DNA of 64,000 bases from positions 1-64,000 of the forward strand of contig JAYMTA010000001.1 of the NCBI GenBank assembly GCA_036897625.1, in the 5' to 3' direction. Below the pieces are notes generated by a model. That model had not been told where the DNA came from and did not search any database. It saw only the letters and a program-made list of their open reading frames with translations. Origin of the DNA: Pelargonium cotyledonis (Eukaryota > Streptophyta > Magnoliopsida > Geraniales > Geraniaceae). Of this stretch, positions 39,541 to 52,100 are shown in pieces. Position 1 is the first letter of the stretch. The number at the start of each line of letters is the position of its first letter. The position numbers and the translations under genes were made by a program.

Positions 39541-42500
39541 CGAAACCCGTGTACTACCGACTAGAAGAAGGGGGTTCTGAAAGCTTAGGATTGGAAACGT
39601 ATATTTGCAAGGTTAAGAATTTTAGGCTATCCTGGAATAGGGTTTTTGCGGGATCTTTTTGATCAACAAGGACTCTTTATTTAAGATTTAAGGGCTTTCT
39701 CCTTTTTGAACCTTTTACTTTATATGCTTTTCAGGTAAAGTTCTACCGAGTAAATCTAAGATAATAATATATTTTAATGCGGGTAGATGCAAATAAGAGC
39801 GAAATGAAGATTCTATCTAATTAAGTGATTCTGATGACTTTTGGTTCCTTTTCTCATTTTTAATAAGGAGTCTTTTCTGAAATCTTAAGAATTAGTATCT
39901 TCCAGTTGAGAAGTAAGACTTTCTTGGTAAAAGAGTTAGTAATTTAAAATCTTTATCTTACTATTGCTAATACTAAATTGTTTGTAAAAAGGAATAGTAG
40001 TAAAGAGAGAACCCGTAATTATAGAGGCTTGTTCTACATTATTTGAATTGCAATCAAAGATGTATACAAACTTTCAATTACAAGAATATCCCAGAAATCT
40101 TGTACGTATAAAGAATCTTGTTACTCCTGTTTTTAGATAATCTTCAAAAGTTGCGGTATCATATTAGCAAGTTAGAGGAGCATAATTATTGTATAAAAAC
40201 GAATCCTAAGATCTTTCTTTGGTCAATCACTTGCTGAGAGAATCCTGTATTTCGAAGTAGACTCATAACAGCTAAGCGATATATTCCCAGCAGTTTTATA
40301 CTTATACACAGAGTCTTGCGAGGACCCTGCACACATTTAGTCCCCAAGGAAATAGGAATCCAAGAAGGCCCAGTATCAAGATAAACGTCTCCCTGTTGTT
40401 CTGCTTACTTAATTTATTTTGGTAACCCTCTATAATATAGATTAGTAACTTCTGTTTCGTAAAAGTTATCTAGCAAAGTCCCGCTAGTTATTAGTAGCAA
40501 GTCCGTGGGAAATTTCTCTTTTTACAACAAAGGCAGGAAATTTATTTAAGACAGACATCGGTATCTCTGGTTTACAGCTACAGACTTATGGAATTAGAGA
40601 ATGCGTAAGAGGTATGTCCTTAATTACAGTATCTACTATATTCTTCCTTTTCTCCGGAATTTTGAACTCTGGATATACCAATACATGAACTAAATGTAAA
40701 AAAACTCTTAAAAAAAGTCATTGACAGATATCCGTGTTTGTCTGTAAAAGAGCTCCAAGAGGATGCCCTTAACGACCGTTAATTAACTCCTCCTTACTTA
40801 GGTGTGTATTGAATACAGGGTATAACTAATTAAAGCACTCTCCAAGTATGAGCTCTAAAGTTTATAGGCTGTTTTTCATATTCTTGGTTAAAGTGAATTC
40901 GTTTTCGATAAAGACATTAGGCAGAGTCTTTTCTAATCTAAGTACAACACAAGTTTGACTAGGTGGAGATAGAATAACCCCCTGGTTCTAAAGTCTAAAA
41001 TTATAGGGTAAAAACTTTCCTTTAGCTTTAGAGAGATCGTAGAAAGACTTAGGAAAGGAATGCTCATTCTAAAAGTAAGAACTACTAACAAATCAGGTAC
41101 AAATTAGGAATCCATTTTGTTACCCTTTTGGTCCACCTTCTTCAAAAATATCCAGATTAAACTTTTGCTTATAATCTTGATTCAATAATTTTATGAGTTC
41201 TAATGAATGGTGTACCTGCGGATAATGCTCTTTTCTAGCTTTTATGGAACTAAAAACACCTATTATATGAAATACAAGATTCGAACCTAAAAACTTTAAT
41301 AAAACCATCTCACCTAATTGCACTAGGACTTTTATAGACAGGGCTTCCTTACTTCTTTATTACAGTTTAGTAGAGCAAAAATTTAAAGCTAAAACCCTTT
41401 CTTTGGAATCAAAGAGGGATGTCCTGGTTGGCAAGAGTCGTCAAAACAAGTATCCTCTAATCCTAAAGGCGCGCCTATCAAGCCAACCTCTTTTTACTGA
41501 TTGCTTTTTTGCATTAAACTATTTACAAATAAGAATAATACTTAAAAATTACTAAAAGAATTTGAGCTACATATGTCCAGAGTTGGAATTTGTATAAGAT
41601 AGAGAGACTGGAAAACATCTCTTAGGCGAGCTAGTTCTACGAAATGGAGTCATGGGCTCGAGCTAGAAGATTGCTTTTATTTACAGCCCGGGTAAGAGAT
41701 ACCGAGGGAAACCCCACCCCGAAAAAGTTTTTGTAAGAAAAAGGGGTTTCGGTGTATATGGATAAAGGGGACTTCTTATAGCTTCAGAGCCAAGAATTTC
41801 AACCTTCCTTAAGATAAATTTGTAATTTAAAAGAAATATCGCACAAAAAGACTTCACCTTGAGTATCCTCTCATTTAAGCCTGGAGTAGGCAGCAGAACC
41901 TATAGTAAATCAATTTTGTTATAACCCCTCCGCTTTATTGTTTATAAAACCCGGAACGCTTGCAACATTCGACGTAGGAAATGCTTTAAGAGGGGCTCTA
42001 CCAGGGAACCCTATTATTATATAAAGGGCCCTTTTTTGTATGATTGTTTAGTCAGACTTATTAATAAGATAGAAAATTCATCTTTTCTTTGTATGGAGTT
42101 ATGTCGTTTTCTAGTTTACTGTTTATAAAAATATGTGCTAATTAACTCGATGTTTAAGCGCTTTCTACATTCTGAGTAACACTACAATTTGCTATGTTGC
42201 TGCGAGAGAGTGTCTCCTAAGCCTAATTCTCTGACAAGGGTAAAAATTTTCAATAATTAATAAGGGAGCTGTTTATTTTCCCAGCTTATTCCTTTTGATC
42301 TAAAACTAAGAATTTTTACTTGGGCGTAATCCAGGATTTAGAACACAAGAGATAGGGAATCCATTTCAAGAAACTTTCAGGCATAAGTTTTTGCTCCCTA
42401 TGGCAACTTTTCTCGAACGTCTAAAAACGAAAAAGGAGAGGGGGAAATAAGAGTATGCGCGTAGAGACAAGTACAAATAGTAACTAGAATTTCGGCAAAT

Positions 42501-43648
42501 AGACAGCTTTCCGGCACTTTTTTTAGATACGCTTAGATATCACGGGGATTAAGCTGTAAGGGAGTCCTTATTCATTATTTTTCTTAAAAAGAAACTTAAT
42601 TTAGTGCGGAGTTGCGGCATAAAAAAAAGAAAAAGCAGTCTAGAATAGAAAACTTATCCTAGGGCCCTTTTCATGCTTTATCAAGAGACTTTGGACCTAC
42701 CCATGTATAGTATATCTTTTTTATTTAGAGTAGCAACCCTCTTCTTAATTAGCTAGGAGTACGAGCCTCGTCAAGAATCCTGATTGCACTTGGTTTTTGA
42801 AAATTCCTTCTTGAGTCAACTAAACAAACAATCTATAACTTTTTGCTGGGACCCCAATACCCAATATTTATAATACTGGATTTTTGCTCTTTTTTCTATA
42901 GCTTATCCCATAGTATAAGGAGTCTAATTTTTTGCTTACTCTAATTTAGTGGGAAATCCTGGTTTTACACGGACACTTATGAACTCCCATCTAATGTTGT
43001 GGTGCGCACTAGCATAAGCCTAATAAGTCAATCAAAAAGGCATAACTTTTCTATCTAAAAAACTTAAAACCAGACTCTTCTAAACCAAAAAAATCCTTTG
43101 TCAAGCGCTGTTAAAAAAGAATTTCTAAAAGACTTAAAAAGCTGTAAGCTACTCGAAATTCTACAAGGAAATATTTCCACATCATTATAGAATATAGAAA
43201 GGCAAATTCCTATGCAGCATTGAGTAGGCCTTAAGCTGATAAATAAAGATAAGCCCAGAGAGGATCCAATCACAGGGTACCTATATCCTAAATTTCGGTA
43301 CTATTATCAGTCTCTTATATCTATTAAAAAGAGTTACAAAAAAGGGTGCCGCTACAATATCGACAAGACTACACTTAAGGAAAAGTACTCTATTGTAAAA
43401 TAACTTGCTAAAATAGAGAAATTCCGCTACCCAGTCATACAGGAAATACTATGAGCTTTCATTTTTAAGCCTTGTCTTTTATTTAAAAGCATAGTTTGCT
43501 GGCTGTCTGATATGGGCGGCTTTCAGCGATACCCGTTTTGGCCCAAACGAGATTTAATGCTCAAAAAATGTGTACTGTACTCTATTAATTTTAAAAGGTT
43601 AAGAGTTGGTTAAAGCTCTTACCTTGCCTCAAAGAAGCATACTTCAAC
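39541..43648. other. AT-rich spacer, no gene seen
   Basis: A minus-strand frame at 41,120-41,323 has a protein-like composition and overlaps a T-arm-like AGGTTCGAATC, but neither can be assigned. Other structure is limited to short palindromes. Confidence 0.45.
42023..42034. repeat. perfect palindrome AAAGGGCCCTTT
   Basis: A 12-base perfect palindrome. Near copies with one extra or missing base occur at 2,371 and 34,655. Confidence 0.7.
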
Positions 43649-43721
43649 CGGATTTGAACCCGCGTATCTTCGCGCATTCAATTTGCGATGTAACAAATAG
43701 TTTGAGAGTCTTAACTAGGTA
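43649..43721 (-). pseudogene. tRNA-like sequence with TTG anticodon hairpin
   Basis: On the minus strand, T-arm GCGGG-TTCAAAT-CCGGT pairs at 4 of 5 positions. Upstream lies the perfect 4-bp hairpin CGCA-AATTGAA-TGCG with a 7-base loop and TTG (Gln) in the anticodon position. The same loop start AATTGA occurs in the tRNA-like element at 46.3 kb. Position 33 is A rather than T, the segment between the anticodon and T stems is 8 bases, and no matching 5' acceptor strand was found. Identity uncertain; probably a relic. The 5' limit is an estimate from tRNA length. Confidence 0.35.
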
Positions 43722-44488
43722 GTTAGTTGATATCTAATTTAATGCACTTTTTACTGGATTAAGGGGTTTGGATAGAAAAAGCTCGTTAATTTCATAACTA
43801 AGTAAGGGAACTCTTCTCTTAAGTGAATATTAAAGACATATTTCAGCGGATCAAAAAGGACACCTTTAAACGCTTTTGGACTGGGGACCCTTTTTTATAA
43901 AGGAAAAGTAGAAGCAATACTATAGGAACCTTGGATTGATATGCTGCACAATTCTGTACAATTTAGGTTGTAGGATATTTAAAAAATATCTTATAAAAAC
44001 AAGAGCTAATATACTTTGGCTGGGAACTCTAACTAGAACTAGAAAGAGCCTGGGATAAAACTAGGGAATGCTTCAAAGTCTGAAGAACCTCGCTTTAATT
44101 GAAAACCGCGTCTCATACTTTTTTTTTAAACAAACTTCTTCGTTGGGAAAGAGTCCTTATAATTGTGTAATCCTAATGAGAGGATTCCCTTTTACTAAAT
44201 CTTTTATTGATGACTCAACTTTTTAAAGAACGGAAATTCAAATCTTTCTTTGCTTAATCAAGATTTCGTTTAGTAAAAAAGGAGTTTATTCTTTCCTAAG
44301 CCTACTAAAGCTAAACGTAGTTAAATCGAAATAAGAAGGAGTCATCTAAAAATCTAATAGATATAAACTATTTAAGTAGCACAAAAAGCAGGAAGAAACT
44401 CAAGTTCTCATAAGTGCCCCTGTATAAAACTTACTAGTATTTGCTTTAGTTTCAGACATTCCCAGTTCAGATTAAGAATTTTTAGTAA

Positions 44489-44500
44489 AAGAGGCCTCTT
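44489..44500. repeat. perfect palindrome AAGAGGCCTCTT
   Basis: A 12-base perfect palindrome. A close variant with one extra base in the core lies at about 29,961. Confidence 0.7.
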
Positions 44501-45500
44501 GTAGTACTCAACTTAATGGGGCAGGGGTCTAATTTTGACTCTCCTATGACAAGTGTCTCCAAATTTTTTATTACAAAGTAACTCCACTATATGCTGGGAA
44601 AGCCGGCACCCCTAGAGGTAAAAGACGCGAAATTCCCTGTTGGTCTATTTACAACCTTTAATTAAAAGAACTCCTAGAAATAGCTCGAGCCGTTTTCATG
44701 AGATTGTAACTGGTATTTTAGAGATTCTATAACCAGGCGCGCCCTTATTTGAGCCACATACTTTTATTCTCTTACGGGGGCTTACCGTCGGGTAATAATC
44801 TTTTCTTATCAGGTCCATATATTAGGTTCTAATGGAGAGCACTTTTTAATAAAGGGAACCTTGACTGGAGTGCTTTGTATTTCAAAAAGCCTGCTTCGGA
44901 AGCTAAGGGACTTTCTGGGTAGGACTTTGAGTATTAACCTCCGCCTTTTCTACTTTATCGACAGGTCTATGACTTGTTCTAATCTGCAGTGTTACTAATG
45001 CATAGGAGTAGTTCTTTAAAGTCTCTTTCTAGAGGATGTAGGTATGTTGTAGTCAACTTCCTTTTACCCAGACGTATCCTCCATCCAGAAACCTAAGATT
45101 CTTAATTATCTATCTATTAGCAGAAGCTTTCTTTTTTCTTAATTTTGCTATGGAAAAGAGTATATAATTAACGCGAGGTTGATAGGAAGTATCCTTTTTA
45201 TGACAGTGATCTATTAAGATTCCTTGTGATGTAAACACCAATAACAAAGAAGACAGCCGGAAAGTTTACTGCTTGTACCTATTTCTTACTTTAAATAACT
45301 TAAATTAAAAGGAACTCGGAACTCTATTTAGAGCATATTTGTCGACTCTATGCAGTACCTTTTGTAGCAAAGCGAGTTCATAGGATTGACGTGCAAGGAA
45401 CCTTCTAGAATGCTAATTTGTAAAAAGAGATAATTAACCCTATATACAGTGTATGCGTATTTGTGGCCTTTTCTTATAATTCGTCTGTGGGGGTGGGGGT

Positions 45501-45770
45501 TTAAATAATATCCGATAATAAATAAAGTATGGGACCCCTTCGCTTTGGAGTAATTTGTAAGAATTCAAAACAAGGATTTCTAGGAGCGAACTTTAGATAG
45601 CAAGCACTAGCTCCAAGTGCGACCTCATAAAAGGCAAAGAATGAGAGTATTGCAGATAACGAAACGCAGATAGTACTTAAAATGGCGCTTCCTTCTGCTC
45701 CTAGGAACCTTCCGAACAAACCTATAGCTGAACTTCCCAATAGCGGCAAGAGGACTATCAGTAGATACAT
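45501..45770 (-). CDS. nad5: nad5 first-exon fragment (63 codons) fused to an unrelated 26-codon tail
   Basis: NADH dehydrogenase subunit 5 is a proton-pumping membrane subunit of mitochondrial complex I. Residues 1-63 (45,770 down to 45,582) match the N-terminus of plant nad5: MYLLIV start, LLGSS, GRFLG, then [14 protein letters not shown] and AP. Against the angiosperm protein as I remember it, about three quarters of these residues agree and there are no gaps. G+C is clearly higher than in the surroundings. The usual next residues (WISSEMFDASWGF, up to the first splice site near codon 77) are absent. From codon 64 the frame runs into unrelated sequence and stops at 45,501. No GTGCG-type group II intron start is visible at the break. 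Flowering-plant nad5 is assembled from five exons by cis- and trans-splicing, so this could be a rearranged exon piece, a chimeric ORF or a pseudogene. I favour a truncated copy. No promoter motif was identified upstream. Confidence 0.8.
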   Translation of the reverse strand: MYLLIVLLPLLGSSAIGLFGRFLGAEGSAILSTICVSLSAILSFFAFYEVALGASACYLKFAPRNPCFEFLQITPKRRGPILYLLSDII

Positions 45771-46237
45771 AGTAGACTCCTTCTATTTCTCATCCAAGCA
45801 GCAAAGCAAAGGACTAATGAGAAAGAAAGCAACACTAAATGAAGAACAAATAAACAATAGAGAAAGAAACAATACAAAAGAAAACAGGAATAAGAGAAAG
45901 AATAGGAAAGGAATCGAGGACTATCCATCTCCAAAAGAAGTGGTTGCCAACCTGTCTTCCTCTGTTTCAGGAAATTGTACTAACACTAAAAACAGATAAG
46001 AAAAAGGATAAACCAATTGACTTCCACTTAATGCTGTCAATTTTGAAATGAGGAAATTGAATGTAAGTAGGCTTTTCCACTAAAAGATTGACCAGATCTT
46101 AGAGTAGAAATTCAGTGAGAGTGAACTGTAAATGCTATTAGAACCAACAACATATGAGCCACTTGAGGAACGCTCTACCAAAGATAATAGAAGCAAAACA
46201 AATAGAATAGAAGAAAGAAGAATTGAGAGAATAGAAT
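45771..46237 (-). other. 5' flank of the nad5 fragment, unlike the surrounding spacer
   Basis: This stretch lies between the nad5 start codon and a tRNA-like element on the same strand. It is strongly purine-rich on the plus strand (pyrimidine-rich on the nad5 sense strand) and lacks the short GC palindromes common elsewhere. I infer that it is old gene-proximal mitochondrial DNA that moved with the exon and may hold the nad5 leader. A 13-base direct repeat, AATAGAATAGAAG, occurs at 46,201-46,213 and 46,230-46,242. I saw no recognisable plant mitochondrial promoter motif. An open frame on the opposite strand across this region is a shadow of nad5 and its flank. Confidence 0.45.
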
Positions 46238-46328
46238 AGAAGCTGGACTTGAACCCGCGGGTTTAGGGGATTTGATTCACCCGCTTTAACTTGTCAATTA
46301 AGTAGATGTCAATTAGATAAATTCTTCT
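46238..46328 (-). pseudogene. tRNA-like sequence with long variable arm, upstream of nad5
   Basis: A 91-base tRNA-like sequence. The ends can pair as AGAAG with CTTCT (5 bp), and a T-arm GCGGG-TTCAAGT-CCAGC pairs at 4 of 5 positions, but these two pairings use slightly different registers. An anticodon-like hairpin ACTT-AATTGAC-AAGT has a 7-base loop with TTG (Gln) in the anticodon position. A long variable arm closed by GCGGGT/ACCCGC (6 bp, perfect) resembles class II tRNAs (Ser, Leu, Tyr), which conflicts with a Gln anticodon. The D-arm is not convincing. It may be a relic, or a tRNA-like processing signal for the nad5 transcript 467 bases downstream. The specific tRNA identity is not recognised. 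Confidence 0.45.
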
Positions 46329-48400
46329 TACTATCAAAGGAAGAGCATATACTGTATTCGCTAAGATTGCTAATATTCCTTCATATAAGCAATTCTAATA
46401 TTGACTTTTAGGGTTCAGGAGTTTGAAAGATATTGAATGTTTTTATTCCCAAAGTTAGTAAAGATGTATTTAGAAATGCTGATACACAATCTTACAGGTA
46501 TACTCCTCCATCTTATCTTCCTTAGTAATCCGCAATAGAATAACTCTCTTGCTAGCCATACTCTTCTTAGTCTTTCTAGCTAGACTCCCTTTTTTAACTA
46601 AAAAGAGGGAAAATCCTTGATTCTTTTGTAGAGCCCTTATTTACCAATAGAAAGGTGTAACATAAATCTAAGAAAAAACCTATATTAAAACAAAAAAGTG
46701 CATCTTTTGCAAAATGTTATATTTTAGGGATAAAAAAGAACATATTTTTAGGCAGGAATTTCTACCCTTTATAAGTTCTTATAAATGCCTTTCTAAATGT
46801 TAGGGGTAACGGATCCTGATTAAATAGAAAAGTAAATGTCTAGAATGACCCTTTTTTTTTCAAGTTTAGGATTAGTTGATATTACCTTTGAAGAGCTTTA
46901 TTAAGGCAGCATTTCCTACATAATTAGATTTTGGATTACTTGTGGTACTATATCTACCCCTTCCCAGTCAGCGGGCCCTTGTTAACTAGATCGAAAAGCG
47001 CAGAACAGAGACGCTCCTCCTTTTATTTACTCAAATTTCTTGGCTTTACTCCCAAACTTCTTTATTTTATAGGAAAACTCCTTGCTTACTTATGAGTGCC
47101 CTTTAGATATTATACCTTGTTTGCACTCGAGCTTTTTAGAAAACTTACATCAAGAAAGTCCTCCCTTTTGTTAGGAGTTAAGACTAGTTTGTACCATATT
47201 CTTTAAGTAGTAGCAGGTACACTCTTAAGCTATCCCTTTGTTCGTATTCCTAATTCCGGTTCTCATTCTCCTTTACTGCTGTGTGATAGAGACTGGGAAA
47301 AGGAGCCGTCTGGAACTACGGATATTCCTAAAAACTTTACTGGCTTACAGAACTCTAAAAAAAGTACTTTTAGAAATGTTAAAGAAAGGAATCCGGATTT
47401 AAATCAACCAAGACTAAAGTTATCTATCTTCTAGGTTCTAGGATTGGAAAAAACATTACAATAAAATCTTTCTTATTTACAATTCTGGATTAGAAGCAAA
47501 CCCGTTCTTTCTTTATAAAAGGCCCTTAATTACTTAGGATATACAGCTTTTCTAGTTCTTTCACCTAGCTTCTCCTAACCTAATAATTCGATTAAAGCTT
47601 CTGGCTTCGTTACTTATACTTACTTAGTTTTATAACTTTGTTCAATAAAAACTTGTAATTACAACTCGACCCCTAAAAACCTCGCCTTATTACTTGGATT
47701 TGCTCTATTCATTTCTTAAAGTGGACTTCCATAAATTATGCCTTTTAGCAGGATTATAAGTCTGAAGAAACTCGTAGAGAAAAAAGAGAACCTAATTTTA
47801 TATTAGAAGCATAAAACAGATTTAGTCTAGTAATTGAAGAGAAGTTGACTCGATCTTTTAAAAGCTTTCTATTTCTGGCATTTATTAAATTAAAGTTTCA
47901 TGCTAAATAAGGGTTTCCGTGGGTAAGACAATACGCAAGGTTGTAGCTCCTTTTTTTACATAAATTCACCAGGGGCCCTAACTAAATTACAGAATATTAG
48001 TAAAAACCCTTAATATTTTATTTATCCTCAAAAACAAGAAGAGAGTTTCTACTCGAGTGCGGCCTTCTTTCATTTACTACCTTATAGTGTATACTCGGCG
48101 CTCCCTTATAACATTCCTGTCTAGCTAAAAGGGAGTACCCAACAAGAGGAAACCTACCCTCTTAAATCTCTTGACCTTACTGGAAACAAATTTCTTTATA
48201 CTCTAACTTTTCTTATTTGAAATCAGAAACCTGTAAACAAAGGACTACTTAATAAACCTTCCTTTACTCAAATACCTAACTGAAAATACTGGAGTTATAA
48301 TCCCGTAACACTGATAAGACTAATAAATCAAACTAAGAAATCTCTATCGTATTTCTTTAGAAACCAAAAACCTCTATAACTAAGAGCTGAGGAAAATCCT
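46329..48400. other. AT-rich, C-rich-strand spacer, no gene seen
   Basis: C exceeds G on the plus strand, most clearly after 47.5 kb. No gene or RNA recognised. Confidence 0.5.
48174..48197. repeat. diverged repeat pair, copy 2
   Basis: Partner of 38,576-38,599. It sits about 250 bases before the point where strand composition switches from C-rich to G-rich. Confidence 0.55.
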
Positions 48401-48431
48401 TCTCTTCTTTTCTAGGGAAACTCCTACTTGC

Positions 48432-48482
48432 TGCTTACTTGCTTTCGTATTGGCTTATTTGTCTGAGGTTGCTTACTTGCTT
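48432..48482. repeat. 13-base direct repeat, 38 bases apart
   Basis: TGCTTACTTGCTT is present at 48,432-48,444 and 48,470-48,482, just at the left edge of the G-rich repeat block. Confidence 0.75.
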
Positions 48483-49199
48483 GACTTTGATAGATGTCTA
48501 CTAGCTATGGGATTGGCTTTCACTTCATATCTTTCATATTGAATCTTGGGTTTTCTGTAAGTGAATATTAACATCTTACCTTTCACTGTGTTGTGTTACT
48601 AATGACACTTCAATCTTGTACTTCTTATTGTGAGGGATGCTTGAGGAGTCTAGTCAAGAGCTTGGGCGAGGGCTTAAGCTCAATGAGAGTTTATTGTTTA
48701 ACAATCCGCCAGATAATAAAGAGTTTGAGTTTAGAGGCTTGCCAAAGAAAAGAATTTTTATAACGAGCTGAATATTTAAGGTTCCTGATAAATAAGTAAC
48801 TCTTAAAATATCTGATCTGTGGATAACAGAAACTCTATTTCTTTCTTACTTAGATTCATTCCTAACTAGAAATCTGAGTTTTAATAGAAAGTTGCAGCTA
48901 AACTAAAGCAGTGAATATACAGAAACCGGATTCTATTTCCTTGGAGCTAATGTCCTTCCGGAAAGGAGATTTTGTATTCTTTGGCAAGCTACTAACTAAG
49001 AATTCTTTTTTTATTCCGGTAATAAGTCTTGTATTCTGGGTTTTTTGGTTTCTATCTTTGTATTGCGAGGTACGAAGTTCTTATTTATCTTGATTCCGAT
49101 CTAGTATAGCAAGGAGTTATTCTAATGCTTATGCTTATGATGGACCTGGTTTGTGAAGTGCAGCTTTACTTTAAGGAGGCTAATAATTGTATTAGTCTT

Positions 49200-49223
49200 G
49201 GTTTTGAGATTCCTAACTAGAAA
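49200..49223. repeat. 24-base exact dispersed repeat, copy 1
   Basis: The stretch starting GGTTTTGAGATTCCTAACTA and ending GAAA is repeated exactly at 54,132-54,155. A 16-base part (ATTCCTAACTAGAAAT in two of the copies) recurs at 48,858-48,873. Members of a repeat set confined to the 48.4-54.8 kb block. Confidence 0.75.
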
Positions 49224-51603
49224 GAATGTATTCCTTCCTTCATAGTTTTATTTGCTTTGTTGCTTTGTTCTTGTAATAGGTGTAGGTGGAGCTATTTGTC
49301 CTTGTCTTGTAATTCTATTCTCATATTTTGTTTTTGGAAAGTTCCAGTCATATTAATCTTAAAAGTTCTTAATCTTAGAGAAGGAGGTTCCTGGATAATA
49401 AGTAATAAGTAACTTAAACTATAGTGTAGCTTTGGTATCCTTATTCGTTCGTTTCTATTCTAGTTGTTCGAAAGACTTTCTTAACTTAAAGGGGGGACTC
49501 CTATTCAGCTTTTTTTCTACTTTATAGGATCCCGCTAAATAGAGATAAATGGTAATCTAAGAAATTGAACTCTAGTAGTAAATATATCCATCCCAACCAG
49601 CAGAGTAGCGGATAAGATTTTATTTAGAGAATCTAGGTTTATTCTTTTTTAATCAGTATTCCTTTATTTTCTTTAGGGTTTAGAAACTTTATTAATTGGT
49701 GCTCCTGGATCTTACTTTCATTTAACTAACAGGATATTAATAAAAGGGGGTCGCCAGTTTCCATTTTCGATAGAGGGTTAAGCTAAAAGCCTTCTAGGAG
49801 TTTCCTAAGAGATAGTGTTTTATAGTGTGCGAGCTTAGGATGATATTCCTTGGGTATTCTCTAGTATAGAAATTCCGCTTTAACAAATAAGGTAATAAAA
49901 TCTCTAATATAGAAAATCTCAGGCAATTTAAGTTTTTTGTACAAAAAACAGCTTACTGAGGAGCTAAATTGCATGCTCTCTGATAAAAGACATTCTACTA
50001 GATAATAACTTGAGTACTATTTTTATTATTTATTTGTATTCATATAATCCTGAGTCTTTCTTGGATACTGAAGAGGGGCCTTTTCTAAGAGTACTTCTTT
50101 CTCCTGAATTTCTTAATAAAGCGGCTGCTAAAATTAAGGAGATTTTCTACTTTCATTTACTGGGAATTGACTAACCTGTCAGTTTTTAAAGAAGGGATTC
50201 TCCTCAGTTCAGTAATTTCCTGTTTAGTACATCTAGTTAATTAAGTGTTAGTTAATCTAAACCAAAGGTAAAAATCCCATTATTAATAGAGAGCATCTTC
50301 TACAATCTGTAAGGTAACTCTTCTGGGAATAGATCCCACTCCTAAGTAAAGGCATTAAGCTCTTGAACAAGAAAGGTTTAACACTAATCAAGTAAGGGAT
50401 TTGCTTACTTTATATCCAGCTTTTAAGATCCCAAAGTAGTACAGAAAGGAATTCTAAAAGTAGTAATACCAAGGCTATAATTTTGTGGTTTTTTTAGGTT
50501 CGATTAAGGAATTTTAAGAAAGAAAAGAGTTGAAACTAAAATATTCTATAAAGTTGAAGTTTGTGTTTTCTGGTCTTAAAGTGTAAGTTTGTACTATACG
50601 GAGACTATCATGCATTTCCTTCACAGAGTTTCAGTCAGGTAGAAGGATTTATGTATGTACTATTAAGTTTCAATCCGCATTTAATGATAAGAGCCCGGGA
50701 ACATGAGGAATATCCCTTACGAGTACTTACAGGGTCTATTCTATCTAGATTCATTTTAAATCTTAAGTACTGTTAATAGCTAGGAGACGGTAAAAAAATA
50801 CAAGGAACCCTAAGACTATAAGTATAGAGCAGCTATAGAGCTGTAAGTAAGAGCTCTTTTCTCTTAGGTATAATTGTAAGTTTTAGTTACGATAATTAGG
50901 GCTATGGAATTTTACAGGTTTAAGAGTTTTTTAGTTTTTCAAGAGAAGTTTGGAGTCAGTTTTTCCTTTATTTTCTGGGTTTCCAATGTTTCCGATTAAA
51001 GAGGTTAAGCCATTTCCAGGCCAGTAAACTCCAGTGAAAGAGGTTCCGGTTTTCTAGTCTAGATGGTTAAATAAATGGTTTAAGATAGCAGCTGAGGCTA
51101 AAGCTTTTCCAGTTTTTCGGGATTCCGGGAGTTTTTGTTGGAAGGAAGTATTTAGTAGTTCCTTATCTATTTATCCTGGAATTTCTAAGTCTAACTAGGT
51201 CCTCAGCTAAAGTGAGGAGTGTCCACTTGGATTACAGTGTTCACGGGTTTATGAATTGATACTACTCTTTTTTTGTAAGTAAAGCCAATAATTAATAAGG
51301 AATGGGAGTGTATAATTCCTTTGCAAGAGCTGGGCAGACTCATTCTTGTTTAAATGTCCTTACAAAATTCAGTTTTAGCTTTTACAGGTACAGGAACAAT
51401 ACTAGATACTAGGGAGTTCTAAAGTCTAAAGTAAGATCTTTTCTTGAGGGAAGTCCTTTGCAAGTAAGTTAAGTGTAGCTTGTTGGGAAAGCCTGTGAAA
51501 GCTGTTCTTGCAAAAGGGAGGATGCTAGAGCTAGGAGACATTCCTTTAATGGATTTAGGATAACAGATACTTTAGTGTTTAGGAAGAAAGTCATTTCATA
51601 CCT

Positions 51604-51660
51604 TTGTATTCTGGGTTTTGTAAAGTGTTCAAAAGGAGAGTAGATTCCTTTTTGAGTTGA
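51604..51660. repeat. repeat unit GGGTTTTG...GGAGAGTAGATTCC, copy 1
   Basis: Two conserved boxes about 15 bases apart. TTGTATTCTGGGTTTT (51,604-51,619) recurs exactly at 49,029-49,044. AAAGGAGAGTAGATTCC (51,632-51,648) recurs exactly at 52,614-52,630, and a 14-base part at 54,765-54,778. A trailing GAGTTGA is shared in altered form with copy 2. Confidence 0.7.
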
Positions 51661-52100
51661 GAGTCTATTTTATTCCTAGGATAAACTTACGGAACTTTTT
51701 TGAACAGGAACAAATGAGTCTTAAAACTAAGAATCTGTATTTGTTATCCTTAGCCTTTCAAAGAGTAATAGGCTTTCTTATATTTGTGTTCCTCTGTTTC
51801 AAGTCTCTGATTCCAGGTATTAAAAAAGGTATTAATTAAGGAATAAAAGAACTTAAGTAATCCGCTTCCGGTAAAGATAGTATAGAGCTGAGAGATAAGT
51901 TCCTCCTGTCAATGTCTCCAGGCCCCTGATTTGTTAACAAGGGTATAGTTTTTAAACTTATGAGGAATATAGTCTATAAAAAGGGAGTCCTATATTTTCT
52001 AGAATCTAAGTCATTTTCCAAGTAGAGCAGCTATAAAGGGTAAAGAGATAGAAATATAGGAAATGTCAACTCTTAAATAAAGGCTTCAAATCACAACAGC

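Noticed and set aside
41120-41323. 67-codon minus-strand frame with protein-like composition
   Set aside because: No recognised family, short, and overlapping a T-arm-like string; not enough to call a gene.
41270-41335. T-arm-like AGGTTCGAATC on the minus strand
   Set aside because: No supporting arms could be drawn within tRNA distance.
44690-44760. GAGCCGTTTTCATGAG considered as a group II intron domain V
   Set aside because: The required complementary strand and GAAA-type loop are missing.
45682-45999. 105-codon plus-strand frame, the longest in the window
   Set aside because: It lies antisense to the nad5 fragment and its purine-rich flank; Lys/Asn/Glu-rich tail is a composition effect.
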